64,000 nt of DNA. Origin: Catenaria anguillulae PL171 (taxonomy: Eukaryota > Blastocladiomycota > Blastocladiomycetes > Blastocladiales > Catenariaceae). The notes beneath the pieces are model-generated. The model searched no databases. It was given only the letters and a program-made list of their open reading frames with translations, and was not told the origin of the DNA. The number at the start of each line of letters is the position of its first letter. Position 1 is the first letter of the stretch. Location of the stretch: contig MCFL01000054.1 in assembly GCA_002102555.1 (NCBI GenBank), positions 62,001 to 126,000 of the forward strand, given 5' to 3'. Of the stretch, positions 10,476-21,998 are shown in pieces. Made by a program: the position numbers and the translations under genes.

Positions 10476-11750
10476 TGTAGATGACGTCGTGAGGTGGTAT
10501 CAGTCGCTATCAAACATTAATGGTCCTCGATGCGCTGCATAATACGTTCTTGCCATGGCGACACGGATCGTGTTCTGTGTCGAAATGCTCTTCGTGAAGC
10601 AAGAGTGCGTGAACGAGCACACACAGTCACGTGACGTGTATCCGCTCTCGCCGAAGACGTGTCAGCTCGCTCACTCTGAACCGTGCGCACGCTTCAGCTT
10701 TTGTATGACAGAACAGTCAATTTCACTCGTTGACAAGAAAGCCGAGGCGCTTCTGGGATGGATTCTGGCTGACAGCGTTTGTCACACACTTTCGCGACAC
10801 ACCAGCGACCAAATCGCAACTTTGATGATGACGTTGCGCAGGGGTTGTTTCAAGTACAGTGGATTCATTTCATGTTGGAACGTTAACAGATGGCGGGGAC
10901 ACATGGGCCGGTCGGGACGGAAATGAATGCATTTAATTTGAGTGTGGCACGTATGTCGCAGCATCATTATAGCGAAGGTCAGCATGCAGGCACCATCGAC
11001 CATGTACGACGCCTCCCTTGGCTCCAAAGCGATTTCGACCATCAACCGCGGGTCTGGCCATCCATGCTTACGTCGATGCGAAGATCCTCTTAACACCGTT
11101 TCGCTACATTGCGTTGAAAGTATCCTTTTATGGTGTACATAGGAGTTGTGCATCCGTGTCTCGCGCTTCAAAGTGTCTGTCTGCAGTCGCGCCGACAGGC
11201 GGATAAGGAAAGCGTTATCTAACAAAATGAATGGACCACGTTGGCTTGTGCGGAAAAAAATCACTCGTTCCATATGGACGACAGTGGTCGTGGGAAATGA
11301 AAAAGAAGCCGAAAGTCGCAGGCAGTAGTGTTGGAGGCCAAGCCGAGGCCCTGCACTGCACTGCCAGCTGGTGATGGCAATCGAACAGATGTTTCACTCC
11401 TTGCACCATCAGCACGACAGCAACAAACAGGATCAAACCAAACGGTCACTTGGTGGCCAGAAACGGAGGCTGAGCTGTACTGGTATCAGCGAATATCAGC
11501 GAGCTCGAGCCTTCCTTCCATCATTTTCATGCACAAAGCATGATACGGAAGAAACTCCTTGGCCCACAGCTGTATCTGTGGTCGCATTATTTGGTCACGA
11601 ATGCCGAATGCCTCTCCCAAATTGATCAGCAGCTCATGCCACTGGTGGCCACCGGTATCAAGTGCATCAAAAGACAGCTCGATGCCCGAAATCTCAATTG
11701 TTGCTGCTTTGGTCTTGTGGTATAGCAGGTTATAGCGTTTTGAAGGTCGT
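10476..11750. other. Intergenic, no gene seen
   Basis: Region between the divergent UTP5 start and the secreted gene at 11882. Frames are short and no family was recognised. It probably holds both promoters. Confidence 0.5.
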
Positions 11751-11793
11751 GCTCAAGTACAAAAGGGAGCTCAAGTACAAAAGGGAGCTCAAG
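11751..11793 (+). repeat. Tandem 18-bp repeat upstream of a secreted gene
   Basis: Two perfect head-to-tail copies of GCTCAAGTACAAAAGGGA plus a partial third (GCTCAAG). They lie about 90 bp upstream of the start codon at 11882, within promoter distance. The GAGCTC palindrome recurs at each junction. Regulatory function is a guess. Confidence 0.6.
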
Positions 11794-11881
11794 TTCCCTC
11801 CATCGCACCGTGGGACGTGATCCAACCATACGTTCTGTCTCTCCCTGTGTAAAGCATATCATCTCCTCTCGTGTATTCAAG

Positions 11882-12986
11882 ATGCAATTGCTCCACCTGT
11901 TGTTGCTCACTTCGCTTGCGGCCGTCGCTTGCGCAGCCCCTGTTGGTAAGTTGTGCTCATTCAATTGATTCCACCTATCTACATTTTGCATGCTGCAAGT
12001 TCACGCGACTCACGCCCGAAAATACTCCATCATTCTTGTTGCAATTCCCATAGCCCCGCCCTCGACCGAGACCTGCTCCAACTCGCTCCTTGGTAATGCA
12101 ACTTGCAGCTGCCTCGATTCCTGCTCGGAAGACGAAACCTGCTGCCCCGACTATGATGGCTTCATCGCCAACGTTGGCTCCATCTTGGCCACCACCAAGT
12201 CTCGTGTCCCCTTCCAACGCAAACCCCTCAAGTCTGGCGACTTTGATCCCAAGATCCACAAGTACGAGCTCGGATTGTTCCAAGTCACGCCCAACAAGCA
12301 AGCAGGTGATGCCCTCGTTGCCGTGCACACGTGCATCTTTGAAAACTATGCGCTCACCGGCGGCGACCGCGACCATGACGACGACACGCCATTTATTCCT
12401 GACCCGGCCAACCCGCGTTGGGTGTGGCGCGACTGCACGGCCGAATTCGACGTTGTTGTCGTGACCAAGGACGGCAAGCTCGCTTCGTTCGAGTCCCACG
12501 TCAAGGTGCCCGCCAAAGTCCTCGCGGCATTTGGCCCGCGTCCACGCGCGTCGGTGCGACGTCGCTCAATGCGCCGCTGTACTATGCTGAGCTGCGTGGC
12601 GCGGCCGCGGTTGCAGCGTACAAACAAGCGCTCGTCAAGGCGCTGCTCATCACGTCCTTCTCTGGCCAAGTTCCCTTGGTCCCTCAGGGTAATGCAGCCG
12701 AGTTTGATCCGACCAGGGCCGCAAGTGGGCGTTGACATCGGCCACGTTCAAGGTGGATGATGAGCACAAGACAGCGTTTGTGGTTCCCGCGCCCAAGCCC
12801 ACTGTCAATGATGTGTCGGCGAGGCAGTTGGATGAAAACTACACCAGGTTTGCCAAGCAAGCCAACGGTCGGGTTGTGCCCTCAGACACGATCATGCACA
12901 AGATTTGGGACGGCAACAAGTGGCAGGATGTGTTTGAGCAGAGTCATCCGTGGTTGGCCAAGGTTGTTCCGTCCTTGCTCGAGTAA
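11882..12986 (+). pseudogene. Secreted somatomedin-B-like paralogue, frame disrupted
   Basis: Exon 1 at 11882 encodes the signal peptide MQLLHLLLLTSLAAVACAAPV and ends with a phase-1 GTAAGT donor; the acceptor is at CCCATAG just before PPSTETC. The cysteine core C-S-C-x3-C-x5-C-C-P-D-Y follows. Later segments match the paralogue at 1-935 (SHVKVPAKV, LYYAELRGAAAVAAYKQA, ATFKVDDEHK), but the frame changes near 12540 and again near 12716 with no room for introns. Relative to the paralogue about ten residues are also missing near 12540. The stop is at 12984-12986. It could be a decaying copy or an intact gene with two sequence errors, so I call it a pseudogene with reservation. Confidence 0.6.
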
Positions 12987-13326
12987 GCCGACATGCAACA
13001 GTTGTTGGAGGGTGGGTGGGTGTGCGGGCAAGTGGTTGCCTTGGTTCGAGATGCTTCCGGTCGTGTTACATGTAGTTTTCTGATTGAATTTGTACCAATA
13101 TGACTTGTGAATAGAAAGGATGAGCATCGAATCAGAGGGTTTAGCTGAGGTCTTTCGGGGTATTGTATTAAATAATCATTGGGACACTGCAGTGATGTGT
13201 TGCAAATTGAACTTCGCTTCTGCCTGACCGAAGTACCAGAGAATGACAGTCACACTAGCCTGCAGGCCGCGGACCGACCCTATGCACGGAAACCACACCA
13301 AAAAGCCATAGCTACACCGAGCCGGG

Positions 13327-14470
13327 CTACAACAACCCATACTCTCTCCCAACTTCCGGTATCCCGTATGCGATGAACCGTTGGCCAAGCGTCCACCAGG
13401 TATGGTTCTCCCGCGAAAGCAAATGCAAGTACTTCGAGTCGTGTTCGAAAAACAAGTCCAAGAAAACCGTGCAGGTCGTGCATAACAGGCAATGCTCGGA
13501 TACAGCTCCAAAGCGGGCTCGAACCCGTGCGCCACGAGCCAACGGTACATGGGTCGGGGCGAGCGGAAATGATCCTCGAGAAACTCGACCTGGTTGAGCA
13601 TGGAATCAAAGACATCCATGCGAAAAAAGTCCCATGTTGTAAAGGATGATGGGCACGTTCCGAATGCAGAGCAAACGGCCGAGGCGAGCGGTGCTGACCA
13701 TTGCGTTGTGGCCAGGATGAGGAGGAAGTGGGAAAACGAGATGGAAGGATGATTTGCCCCTGCAGAGAGCTCGAGAAGGTCGAACGACATGCTGGATGCA
13801 TCAATAATCAGGCTGAGGGCGATCCAGTCCTTGAGCGGAAGTTCTGATGCGGCCAGTGACGGGAACTTGGATGCGAGCCGCGTCAAGGTATCCGAAAACA
13901 TGTCAACGTTGAATGATCGCAGGAAAAAGATGGCGAGTAGCAGCATGTCGAGCAGTGGACTTTCAGGCAGGTAGCGCATGGGCACGTCCTCGTGAACGAC
14001 ATAATCCAACTTGGATAACTCCTCTTCGAGGTCACCATCATCCCAGCCGCTACAGCGTTGGAACATCCAATTGACGAATGGACGGCGCAGGACGAGCGTA
14101 TCGCAGAGGGCTACCTTCAAGTCGGCGGGAACGACCTGTTTGAAGGGATCAGAGCCCCTCGCAGCGGGAACCATTGGACCGCCGGACGCAATGCTGCCAG
14201 GAAACAGCAAAAGTATAGGCGCGGAGGCAATCCGGGGCGGGGCGGTCGTGCAGACAGCCAATGCAGCTGGTCATTGAAAGGACGACTTGACGTTTCCAAG
14301 AGCAGTACACCGGCTTGAATCTGGGGATTGTGAGGGGGATTCGCATGTCCAAGCCGGTGGCAAAGGGCGATTGACCGCAGCAACGGACGATGCCGGGTTG
14401 GTCAAGGAAACAATATCGATCACGAGTTCGAAAGGAAGCAGGTCTGCTGAGGTTTCCGATGAAGGGACAT
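13327..14470 (-). pseudogene. F-box-like family member A, disrupted
   Basis: The N-terminus, read in one frame, contains SADLLPFELVIDIVSLTNPA, an F-box-like segment matching the copy at 29077. The body shares long blocks with that copy: VALCDTLVLRRPFVNWM, RYLPESPLLDMLLLAIFFLR, FLLILATTQWSAPLAS, DVFDSMLNQVEF and YRWLVAHGFEPA. The frame shifts soon after the likely start (14470), meets a TGA near 14273, and shifts again near 13500, after which it reads LDLFFEHDSKYLHL. The family is not one I recognise beyond the F-box-like start. F-box proteins usually act as substrate adaptors of SCF ubiquitin ligases, but that role is only suggested here. Confidence 0.55.
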
Positions 14471-14851
14471 TTCTTGAGCTTTAGGGTGACACATTGCATT
14501 GCCTTGGTGAGTCGTGTATGTCGAGTCGGTGGGCATGCAGTAGGTCATGAGCTTCGCCGGGCGTTGAATCAAGCAGGACTTCTCGTTGCAGTGGCGCGAA
14601 CGGTGCGAACGGGGATCGGCCATCGACGTCGCGCGTGGTGTTGTCCAGGAGGATCATCGGCGGCCCGGGTCAATCAAAATGGCCCATGTGACTTGGCCAT
14701 AAAATCATCAAAAATCAACTTTGCCAGCCAGTGCGTTTGAATTGTATCAACGCACACCCGTGTATCTGCCCTTGCCGACACACACTGCAAACCCCCCGCA
14801 CTCAGTCGGTAGGTACCCGTCCTATCCCGTCATCGTTCTACCCGCGCTGTC
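14471..14851. other. Divergent promoter region between F-box-like copy A and ALY/YRA1
   Basis: About 380 bp with no credible coding content. Only one of its two flanking genes (ALY/YRA1) appears functional. Confidence 0.4.
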
Positions 14852-16921
14852 ATGCCCAAACTGACGTTCTGCCCGACCTGCAACGCAGCCCTCCTCCCCA
14901 ACTTTCTCACCGACAAAATGGAAGCCCAACTCTCCATGGACCTTGACTCGATCATTGCCGCCAACAAGGCGTCGCGCCGCTCCCAGCAAGCCTCAAAAGG
15001 CAACAGCAACGGCGGTCGTGGCGCCCGTGGCGGTGCCGGCCGCGCCGACCGCGACCGCCCCGCTGCCCGCAACTCGGCCCCGGCCTACAACACCCGCCAA
15101 CAGCAGCCTACGCCCGTTCCGAGTCTCTCACGACGGGCTCGACCAAGATTAGTATCGCAACCTCGACTTTGGTGTGACCGAGGAGGATCTCAAGGTACTT
15201 GTTTGTTTCTATGAACACGTTTTGCGTTGTCTTGTCAAGGCTTTCTCATCAACGCCCCCTTGTTGCTCGCCGTGATTAGGAACTCTTTGGTCGCACCGGC
15301 CGCATCAAGAAGGTCCAGCTCTTCTACGACCGCAACGGCAAGTCGACGGGCACGGGCCACGTCCAGTATGCGTCCAAGGAAGATGCCCTTGCCGCCATCA
15401 AGCGGTACAACGGCGTTCAGCTCGACGGTACGATCGCCGTCTGCTCGTAAAACCTCTCGCTTCTCGACTCGCTTGCGCTGGTGCTTTGCTCGCTCAACCT
15501 TGGGATTTTTTTCGGCAAGCGCGACGTGGTTTACCTCGTCCGGCCCCTGGTCCATGCGGCCGATTGCCGTCGATGCGTGTGTGCAAGCAAGGCGCTGGAC
15601 TTGGTGTTCGCCATTTTATCTCTTTTTCAAATCTTCGCTTTGCCGTTGTTTGATCTTGGGCTCCCATGCTTGTTGCATATGCAACGCTCGCTACGGAACT
15701 CGTTTGTGGCCACTCAAGCAACTGATTCTTGATTCTTGCCATTGGGCATGTCCCGAGTCCAGAGGTTATGCAGGGGATCGTGTCCAGAGCCCGCTTGTGT
15801 GGTGGTCCGAGTATGGGTGCTGGCGACGTTTGGGATTTGCGCCACATATTGGGTGGTATGGGTCTGGACCGGTCCTCTGCTCCCCTCATGGCTTGATGGG
15901 AAGTTTATTTGTCGATGCTTTCACACCGACTGGCGTGCCACTTGACCGTTTGGGCAAGGTTCTTTTGAGCACGCTCATGGTCCTTGCTCGGTTTCCGTTG
16001 GTCAATATCTTTTGATTGCTTGATCCGAGCTCGAGTTGACCGTTGGCGTCTCGCGCGAAACTGGCCAGCCGACCACGCCGACTGCACCGTCAAGATCCGA
16101 CGGGTTTCCACCTTGTCTTGGGCGACTGATGTTCCCTTTTTCTTTCTTTTTTGCCCCCGATTCCATTTCGTTTCATTGCCAAGCCATGCTCTTGCGCACC
16201 CATTAACATAACCAATTTGCAACAAACCGATCGACCATCCCGAGCGATCTGGAGCCGAGCCCAACCTCCCTCGTATCCGTGCACTTTTGTCACATGTGTT
16301 ACTCATCCACTTGATCTGCTCTCTGTCGTCCTGGTCGTCGCCGTTCGAATCGCCCACAACGATCCGTACCCGACACTTGGGATATTGCTCCTTTTTGTAT
16401 TCTCCTCAGGCCGCAAGATGCAAATCGAAGTGGTTGTTGCCCCCACCACCCTGTCAACTGCCCAACCCGCTCGTACGTTCCCCTCGCCCTTTGTCTACAA
16501 TCTCCTCCTCCTATTCTTACCTGTCCAATCTCCCATGAACCTCCTCTGTCTCTCTCTCAGCCGTGCCCCCGCCCCAAGCTCGCGCAGCAACCCCGCCCCG
16601 TCGTCGCGCAACAACAACAACAGCAACTCGCGCGGCGCCGCATCCGGTCGTAGTTCGACGCGCACCCGTGGTGGCCGCGGCGTCGCGGCGCCCGTGCGGA
16701 TCGAGCGCGAGCGTGCGCCGCGCGCCGCGCCAAAGTCCCAGGAAGAGTTGGATCGTGAGTTGATGGAATACATGGGCGCGCCTGCTGGTGCTGAGGTACG
16801 CGCTTCCCAGCCTGTCAAAAAAAAAAAACTTTTGCTGGGGCCAGTGGGTTGACTTTTGCGTTGTTTTCTTGTCAAACAGGCTGCCGCCGCTGGTGCTGGC
16901 GATGCCATGCAAATGGATTGA
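14852..16921 (+). CDS. YRA1: ALY/REF mRNA-export adaptor (THO complex subunit 4)
   Basis: The conserved N-terminal box MDLDSIIAANKASRR lies near 14936, followed by an RG-rich linker and an RRM. RRM pieces are NLDFGVTEEDLK (15159-15194), exon 15280-15427 (ELFGRTGRIKKVQLFYDRNG...YNGVQLDG) and exon 16410-16472 (RKMQIEVVVAP). A second RG-rich linker and the C-terminal box KSQEELDRELMEYMGAPA follow, then a last small exon ending MQMD-stop at 16921. ALY binds spliced mRNA, TREX and Mex67/NXF1. The start may be 14852 or the ATG at 14918, just ahead of the N-box. Frame slips near 15100-15155 and at the 16472/16561 junction are not explained by introns and look like sequence errors. One intron is 982 nt long (see separate entry). 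Confidence 0.82.
15428..16409 (+). other. Unusually long intron (982 nt) in the ALY/YRA1 gene
   Basis: Donor GTACGATCG follows the first base of the Gly codon in YNGVQLDG; the acceptor TTCTCCTCAG precedes CCGCAAGATG. Phase 1 is preserved across it (D-G-R-K). All other introns modelled here are about 55-115 nt, apart from one of about 240 nt in the EF-Tu leader region. No coding frame or snoRNA box pair was recognised inside it. Confidence 0.75.
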
Positions 16922-17253
16922 ACCCGGTTTGTCGGTTCAGTGAGTTGAGAATTGCCCTCGGATTTGTTCCATTCGCGAGTGCTCTCGGTCATGGTGTGAG
17001 TTGCTGTCGTTTGTGTTTCATCCGTTGGCCCACTTGCGCGGACCTCATTGTCTTGTCGTTTTTTTTCTTTGCCTTGTCCATTATCTATTCGTAACCCACC
17101 AAATTGACCGTCTGCCATTCTCGTCCGTCTTGTTCGTTTGCTTCTTCTTTTCTGCGTCAGTGTCGTTTCCCTCTTTCTTTCTCCATTCGTGTCGAGTACA
17201 TAATTATTTTCAACATGCTCTTTGTTACATTTCATTTTACATTTTTACATATT

Positions 17254-17815
17254 TCACACTTCTTGCACATCATCCTTGAGCTTCAAGCTGGCGCCCAAGT
17301 ACCCACGCAGTGTGTCCTCAGTCACCTCAATGATCCTTGCCGGAATGGTCTCCTTGCCCAACCGCTTGTGTGCCGTCCACCGGTGACATCCACCCACGCT
17401 CACGTAATAGTGTAGCTCTTCGCCCGTGGTCGGGTGCCGCTTTTCGTAGTGCATGACTTCAATGGGCGTCATGTCGATACCAGACTGTTAAAACGCGCCC
17501 AGTCGGCGTCCAACGTTAGTCATGGACATGGAGTATGGAACGACAAGACATACCATACCTCAATCTTGCCCATGAATGCTTGCACCTTGTCTTCATCCAC
17601 GGTGCTCTGCAACGGCCGCGCAATCGCCGAGATGGGCATATCGTACACAGTTGTCGCCGTCGTGAATGCCGACTTGGCTAGGTCTTCGTCTTCAACGACC
17701 AATGGCCGGGAATGCCCTCGGTGATGGTTCGCGTTGTGGTTGTTGTTTGGGAAGCGGCGGCAGCACCAGGTACGCTCGCGGCGTATGTGCCCGAAACGGG
17801 TGACGAAGAAGACAT
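17254..17815 (-). CDS. SRX1: Sulfiredoxin
   Basis: Exon 1 17815-17559 and exon 2 17484-17254 are joined by a 74-nt intron (GTATGG...TGACTAAC...AACAG). The protein has a Ser/Thr-rich N-terminus, then VYDMPISAIARPL, KVQAFMGKIE, and the active-site box VGGCHRWTAHKRLGKETIPA with its catalytic Cys, ending LRGYLGASLKLKDD. Sulfiredoxin uses ATP to reduce the sulfinic form of 2-Cys peroxiredoxins, restoring them after peroxide stress. A one-base slip is needed near 17705 to connect the start MSSSSPVSG to the conserved part, so either a base is missing or the true start differs. The gene is convergent with ALY. Confidence 0.85.
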
Positions 17816-18390
17816 GGCGATACAAGTGGCGGATGAGAGAGACCGGTGAAGAATCAGGGTGGCAGGGCGGGTGAGCTGGATGATGCGTGGATGAACGACG
17901 AGCATGGCAGGCAGATGCCGATGATGGGGTGTTATGTGCGTTGGTGAATCCGTCAGTGGCTCATAGGATTTAGTTCCATGCCAAGTAGTTAGAATGTTTT
18001 TAGGAGGGCCGCTCTGGGCATTTAAACCTGCTTTCGGAACGATTTGGTCATTACGAGGCGTATCCAAGTCAAATCGATCGGCGTCAGCATTTGTCATCCC
18101 GTTGATCGGCTGAGACATGGGCTTTTTCGGGCCCGCGACTGGGACGTCAAGAACTAAGCTCAACCACGAATAAATAGGGCCTGCTGACAGCTCGGGCGCC
18201 AAGCCAGGCGTCACTGGAGCCAACGACCAATCGATCCGGGAGCAAGCGTACTGTCTGTCGTTTGGCGGAAGTCTCACAAACTCTGCGTCCCATCTTCCAG
18301 TTAACCGTGCCATCCTCATTTTCCATTCCCGTAAACACCAACGAAAAATCTACTATTAGCAATGGCAAAAAGGGGACAAGTGATCCACCG
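17816..18390. other. Intergenic, upstream region of sulfiredoxin
   Basis: About 575 bp between the SRX1 start and the GWT1 stop, both on the minus strand. No coding region recognised; it should contain the SRX1 promoter and the GWT1 3' end. Confidence 0.4.
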
Positions 18391-20026
18391 TCAAATCCTC
18401 AACTTCCAACCCCGCTGATGCATCGCCAACGCCACCCCAACCAACACCCCCATGTACGATGCCAACACCGCCATAGCTACCAAGGACTCGCCCATGGGTA
18501 TCCATGGACAAATTGACCAAGCCCGTGAGCACATTGGCCAACAAAAACACAAGCATGCCATTGCCGTTCAATGCCTCTGCCACCACAAACCTGCACGATT
18601 TGATGGCACGTAAATCCAGCAGTCCACCAGCAACAAAAGCCCCAATGCGCCAACGTTAAACGCGACCATCCACACCACAAACCCAGCATTGGCCATGCGG
18701 CGCGAAATCGGGTCGAGCTGGGTGACTTCCCAGGCATAATGGACAAGGTATGATAGCGCGGCGCCAGTGAGCACCATGCCCGATCCGGCCGTGCGCCAGT
18801 CGTCGAGCGAGTCGCGTTTGCGCGCGAGCCAGGCGCCCGTCGAGTTGGCAAACAGCAGAATGGCGGCGTAGCCGAACAGAGACAAGATACCTTCGCGGTT
18901 GGCAGAGAAGAGGAGGTACGTGGGCCGTCAGGATGTAGTGTGAGCCGTTGAAGAGGAAGAGATAGGATTCGTAGCCTACATGTGACCAAACGTGTGAGCC
19001 ACGATTTTTTGTGACCATGAATGAACCAAGAAAGAAAAGAACACGGACCGACTGTGACGAGCAGCGCCAATGGCCCGTCACCCAATTGTGTGGCCGACTT
19101 GAGGAGCGCAATAAGTGGGCCAACCGCCGCCAGCGTGAAAAAGAAGTTCCAGTGGACTCCGTATTCGACAACGTGGACATCATAGTTTGTTGCCTTTGTC
19201 AAGGCCAGCCGCAAAAAGCCCAGAATCCAGAGCGGCAACGAGCGGCGAGCAGACGCAAACACGCTCGGGTTGGTCGAGTGGGTACTGCTCCTCAGTCCCG
19301 ACACGAGACCTTGCGCAAAGACGGCAATGCCAACGCCGAGATCCATCTACATACACGATAGCAAGCCCGGTCGTTTCATTTCCAGTACGTGCCACAGAAA
19401 CGCATCGATATGGTCATACCAGCGTCGCGCCAAATGTCTCCGACTTTGCAAACCGAGCGGGAAACACCTCGAAATCCACGGCCAGAATTGCAAAGCACGT
19501 CAAGACAATTGTCCAACACCGATACACGGTAATCATTGGCTTGGAGGCCGTCTGGTTGAGATCGTCAATCCATGGCGTGACCCGATTGTGTCGGACCGTT
19601 TTGGGTACCCGAGCGTGAGCAAGCACGAGGCGGCCATCATGAGAGCGGTCGGATGCGCCAAAGTTGACGGATACAAGACGGCAAGGCAGGGGAGAATGAG
19701 GAACATGGCGGATTCGACGGCAACGCGAGCTGGGTAAGGCAGCGAGCCGGTGTACCCGCGTGGCGAGGACGACGACACAAAGAAGCGGGCGAGGAGTTTG
19801 AGAGCAAACAAGCAGAGCTGATATGGCTCGCGTGAGAGACTGTCGTTGGCAAGCAAGGGTTGGACTTTGAGTCAATCCGTACCATGGATACGAGCAACAC
19901 CCGGTAGATTTCGGCAACGACAAAGGCGTCGCGGTTGACGTGCGGGCTCCCACGAGACCCGGCGGGCACACGCAATGCTGCGAAAGGCTCATAGACGAGT
20001 TTCCATATTTCATCGAGTGCATTCAT
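18391..20026 (-). CDS. GWT1: GPI inositol acyltransferase GWT1/PIG-W
   Basis: Start ATG at 20026. Conserved pieces occur in order on the minus strand: DAFVVAEIYRVLLVS, PMITVYRCWTIVLTCFAILAVDFEVFPARFAKSETFGATL in two overlapping blocks, MDLGVGIAVFAQGLVSG, RRSLPLWILGFLRL, YGVHWNFFFTLAAVGPL, then GILSLFGYAAILLFANSTG-like sequence, ALSYLVHYAWEVTQLDPISRRMANAGFVVW, and finally LVFLLANVLTGLVNLSMDT. The multi-pass ER enzyme adds an acyl chain to inositol in GPI-anchor synthesis and is the known target of the manogepix class. Several short introns are present, one between ATLV and MDLGVG (about 70 nt). The last codons, ending HQRGWKLRI-stop at 18391, need a one-base slip after the MDTHG motif. Confidence 0.85.
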
Positions 20027-20326
20027 CGTGTCCTGTTGTGCGCCGTGACGGGCCCAAGTGAAGCGAGTGCAGAGAGTGTGACGGAGATTTAAATGTGTGT
20101 CTCGCGCTCATGGCCCGCGCCATCACGTCAGGCTGCGGACTTGGCCAAAGGTTAGATCACGTCGGCCGTCATATATATCATATATATCCATCCAAGCTTC
20201 GATGATGCACCGAGTCCGGGACGTCACATCACACAATGAAAATGCAATGACCATGCACACACAGCGACCGCAATCCAGCCACCTCCATTCGCTCCACCGC
20301 GCCCTCGAGCGGCACTCCGTCGTCGC
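20027..20326. promoter_or_regulatory. Shared divergent promoter of GWT1 and ALG3
   Basis: 300 bp separate the two start codons. It contains a short TATATATC repeat (about 20171-20187). Both genes act in ER-lumen glycolipid assembly, so joint control is plausible but not shown. Confidence 0.45.
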
Positions 20327-21856
20327 ATGGCCGCCCTGCTTGCGGCCGAGCTTGCCTTTTGCCTCGTCTTGATCCACCGGGTTCCTTACACGGAGATTGA
20401 CTGGTCAACGTACATGCAGCAAATTGCTCTGGTCCAAGCGGGCGAGACAAACTACGCCAACATTGCCGGGGACACGGGCAAGCTCGTGTACCCTGCTGGA
20501 CATGTGTGGGTGTTTCGGCTGCTGGCCCACATCACGGGCGGACAAGTCGCCGCGGCTCAGTATGTGTTTGCGGTGTTTATGTTCTCAACTTGGCTGTAGC
20601 GTATGCCGTTTATCGAGCGTGTGAGGTATACATACATACAAACACACCCGTCATCGAGCATTGTGCTGTGCAGACATCTATTCAAGTGAGAGATCATGAC
20701 ATTGTATGTATTTACCTCTATAGGCCCCAGTTGCTTTGCTTCCTCTACTCTCAGTCTCCAAGCGGCTCCATTCGATCCATGTCCTTCGCATGTTCAACGA
20801 CCCGATTGCCGCCCTTGGCGCCAACCTTGCACTACTCTTTCTGATCCGCCACAAGCCAGTCATCTCCAGTATCTTTCTCAGGTCCGCCTCTCATCTCTGC
20901 ATGGCCCTCGTACTCATCATCTCATTCACCACAGCTTTATTCAATCCAAATCCACAGCCTCGCCGTCTCGGTCAAAATGTCGGCCTTGCTACACTTTCCC
21001 GCCTTCCTATATACGCTCATCATGTCGCACCCGCTCCCCTTTTCGCTTCTCACCCTCATCCCCTTCCTCGCCATTCAAGTCGCCCTGGCCTTCCCCTTTC
21101 TCTCAACCCACCCGCTGGCCTACCTGACCAACGCATTCGAACTGTCGCGCGTCTTCACCTACAAATGGACCGTCAACTGGCGCTTTGTCCCTGAAGTCGT
21201 GTTTGTGTCGCGCGAATGGGCGCTTGGGCTCTTGGCACTGTGGTTTGCCGGCGTGTTGGGCGTGCTGGTTGCATGGAATGCAAAGTGGCATGGCGGATTG
21301 AAGCGGTCGCTTGTCAACTGGTTTGTCAAGGGGTTGCCAGCTGCTGGCGCCGACGCACGCAGGTCAACGGCGGTCAATGTGGCGACCTTGTGGTGGGTGG
21401 TTCAATTGGTTGGCATTGTCACGGCACGCAGTTTGCATTACCAGGTGCGTTGCATTGTGCACTTGTTGTTGGACGCGCCCTGGGACTCGGAGAAGCTGAC
21501 AATTTGTTTGTGCTTTCAGTTCTTGTCGTGGTACTGGTACGGCCTGCCGTTCCTACTTTGGCAAGCCGAATGCCTCCCGTGGATCGCTCGGTGCGTCGCT
21601 GTCCTTCACTTCCGATTAAATACCTGCATGGGGGCACATGGCACCTTTGGCGAGCCAGCTCACGCTCTTTATCGTCTTGCTCTTTAGCCTCGCATTACTT
21701 GGATGCATCGAAGTGTGCTGGAATGTTTACCCGTCCACAAATTGGTCGTCGATTTTGCTTCTTGCATCCCATTTGGTTCTGTTGACTGGTGTGCTTGTAA
21801 GCACGTTGCGTACGGCCCAGCAGGCGCCAGTCTCGGCACTGAAAAAGAGCAAGTAA
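20327..21856 (+). CDS. ALG3: ALG3, Dol-P-Man:Man5GlcNAc2-PP-Dol alpha-1,3-mannosyltransferase
   Basis: The N-terminal part has the family hallmark HRVPYTEIDWSTYMQQ, then GDTGKLVYPAGHVWVF. After introns, KRLHSIHVLRMFNDPIAALGANLALLF, ATLSR/LLHFPAFLYT-type membrane segments, FLSTHPLAYLTNAFELSRVF and YKWTVNWRFVPE follow, and the end reads FLSWYWYGLPFLLW and CWNVYPSTNWSS. ALG3 is a multi-pass ER protein that adds the first lumenal mannose to the N-glycan precursor. The C-terminus KKSK fits a dilysine ER-retrieval signal. The start at 20327 lies only 18 codons before the VPYTEIDW box, shorter than in many homologues, so an upstream start or exon is possible. Confidence 0.88.
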
Positions 21857-21998
21857 CGAGTGAAATAGATCTGGACTTGACTTCCCATGCACTTGATTTG
21901 CGCAGTTGGAGCATATCGCCACTTGGAGTGTTCCATGTATTCAGCATGTAAAGCAACAAGTGCCGCTGCGCCCTCGCCGTTTCCCTCACCTCTGCCTG

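Noticed and set aside
13507-13525. GGCTCGAACCC, like a tRNA T-loop
   Set aside because: It lies inside F-box-like member A and no acceptor or anticodon stems flank it. A similar GGGTTCGAG at 30086 is also inside a member of that family.
15494-16357. Frames inside the long ALY intron as a nested gene
   Set aside because: None has a domain, start context or codon pattern like neighbouring genes; the flanking splice sites and RRM continuity support an intron.
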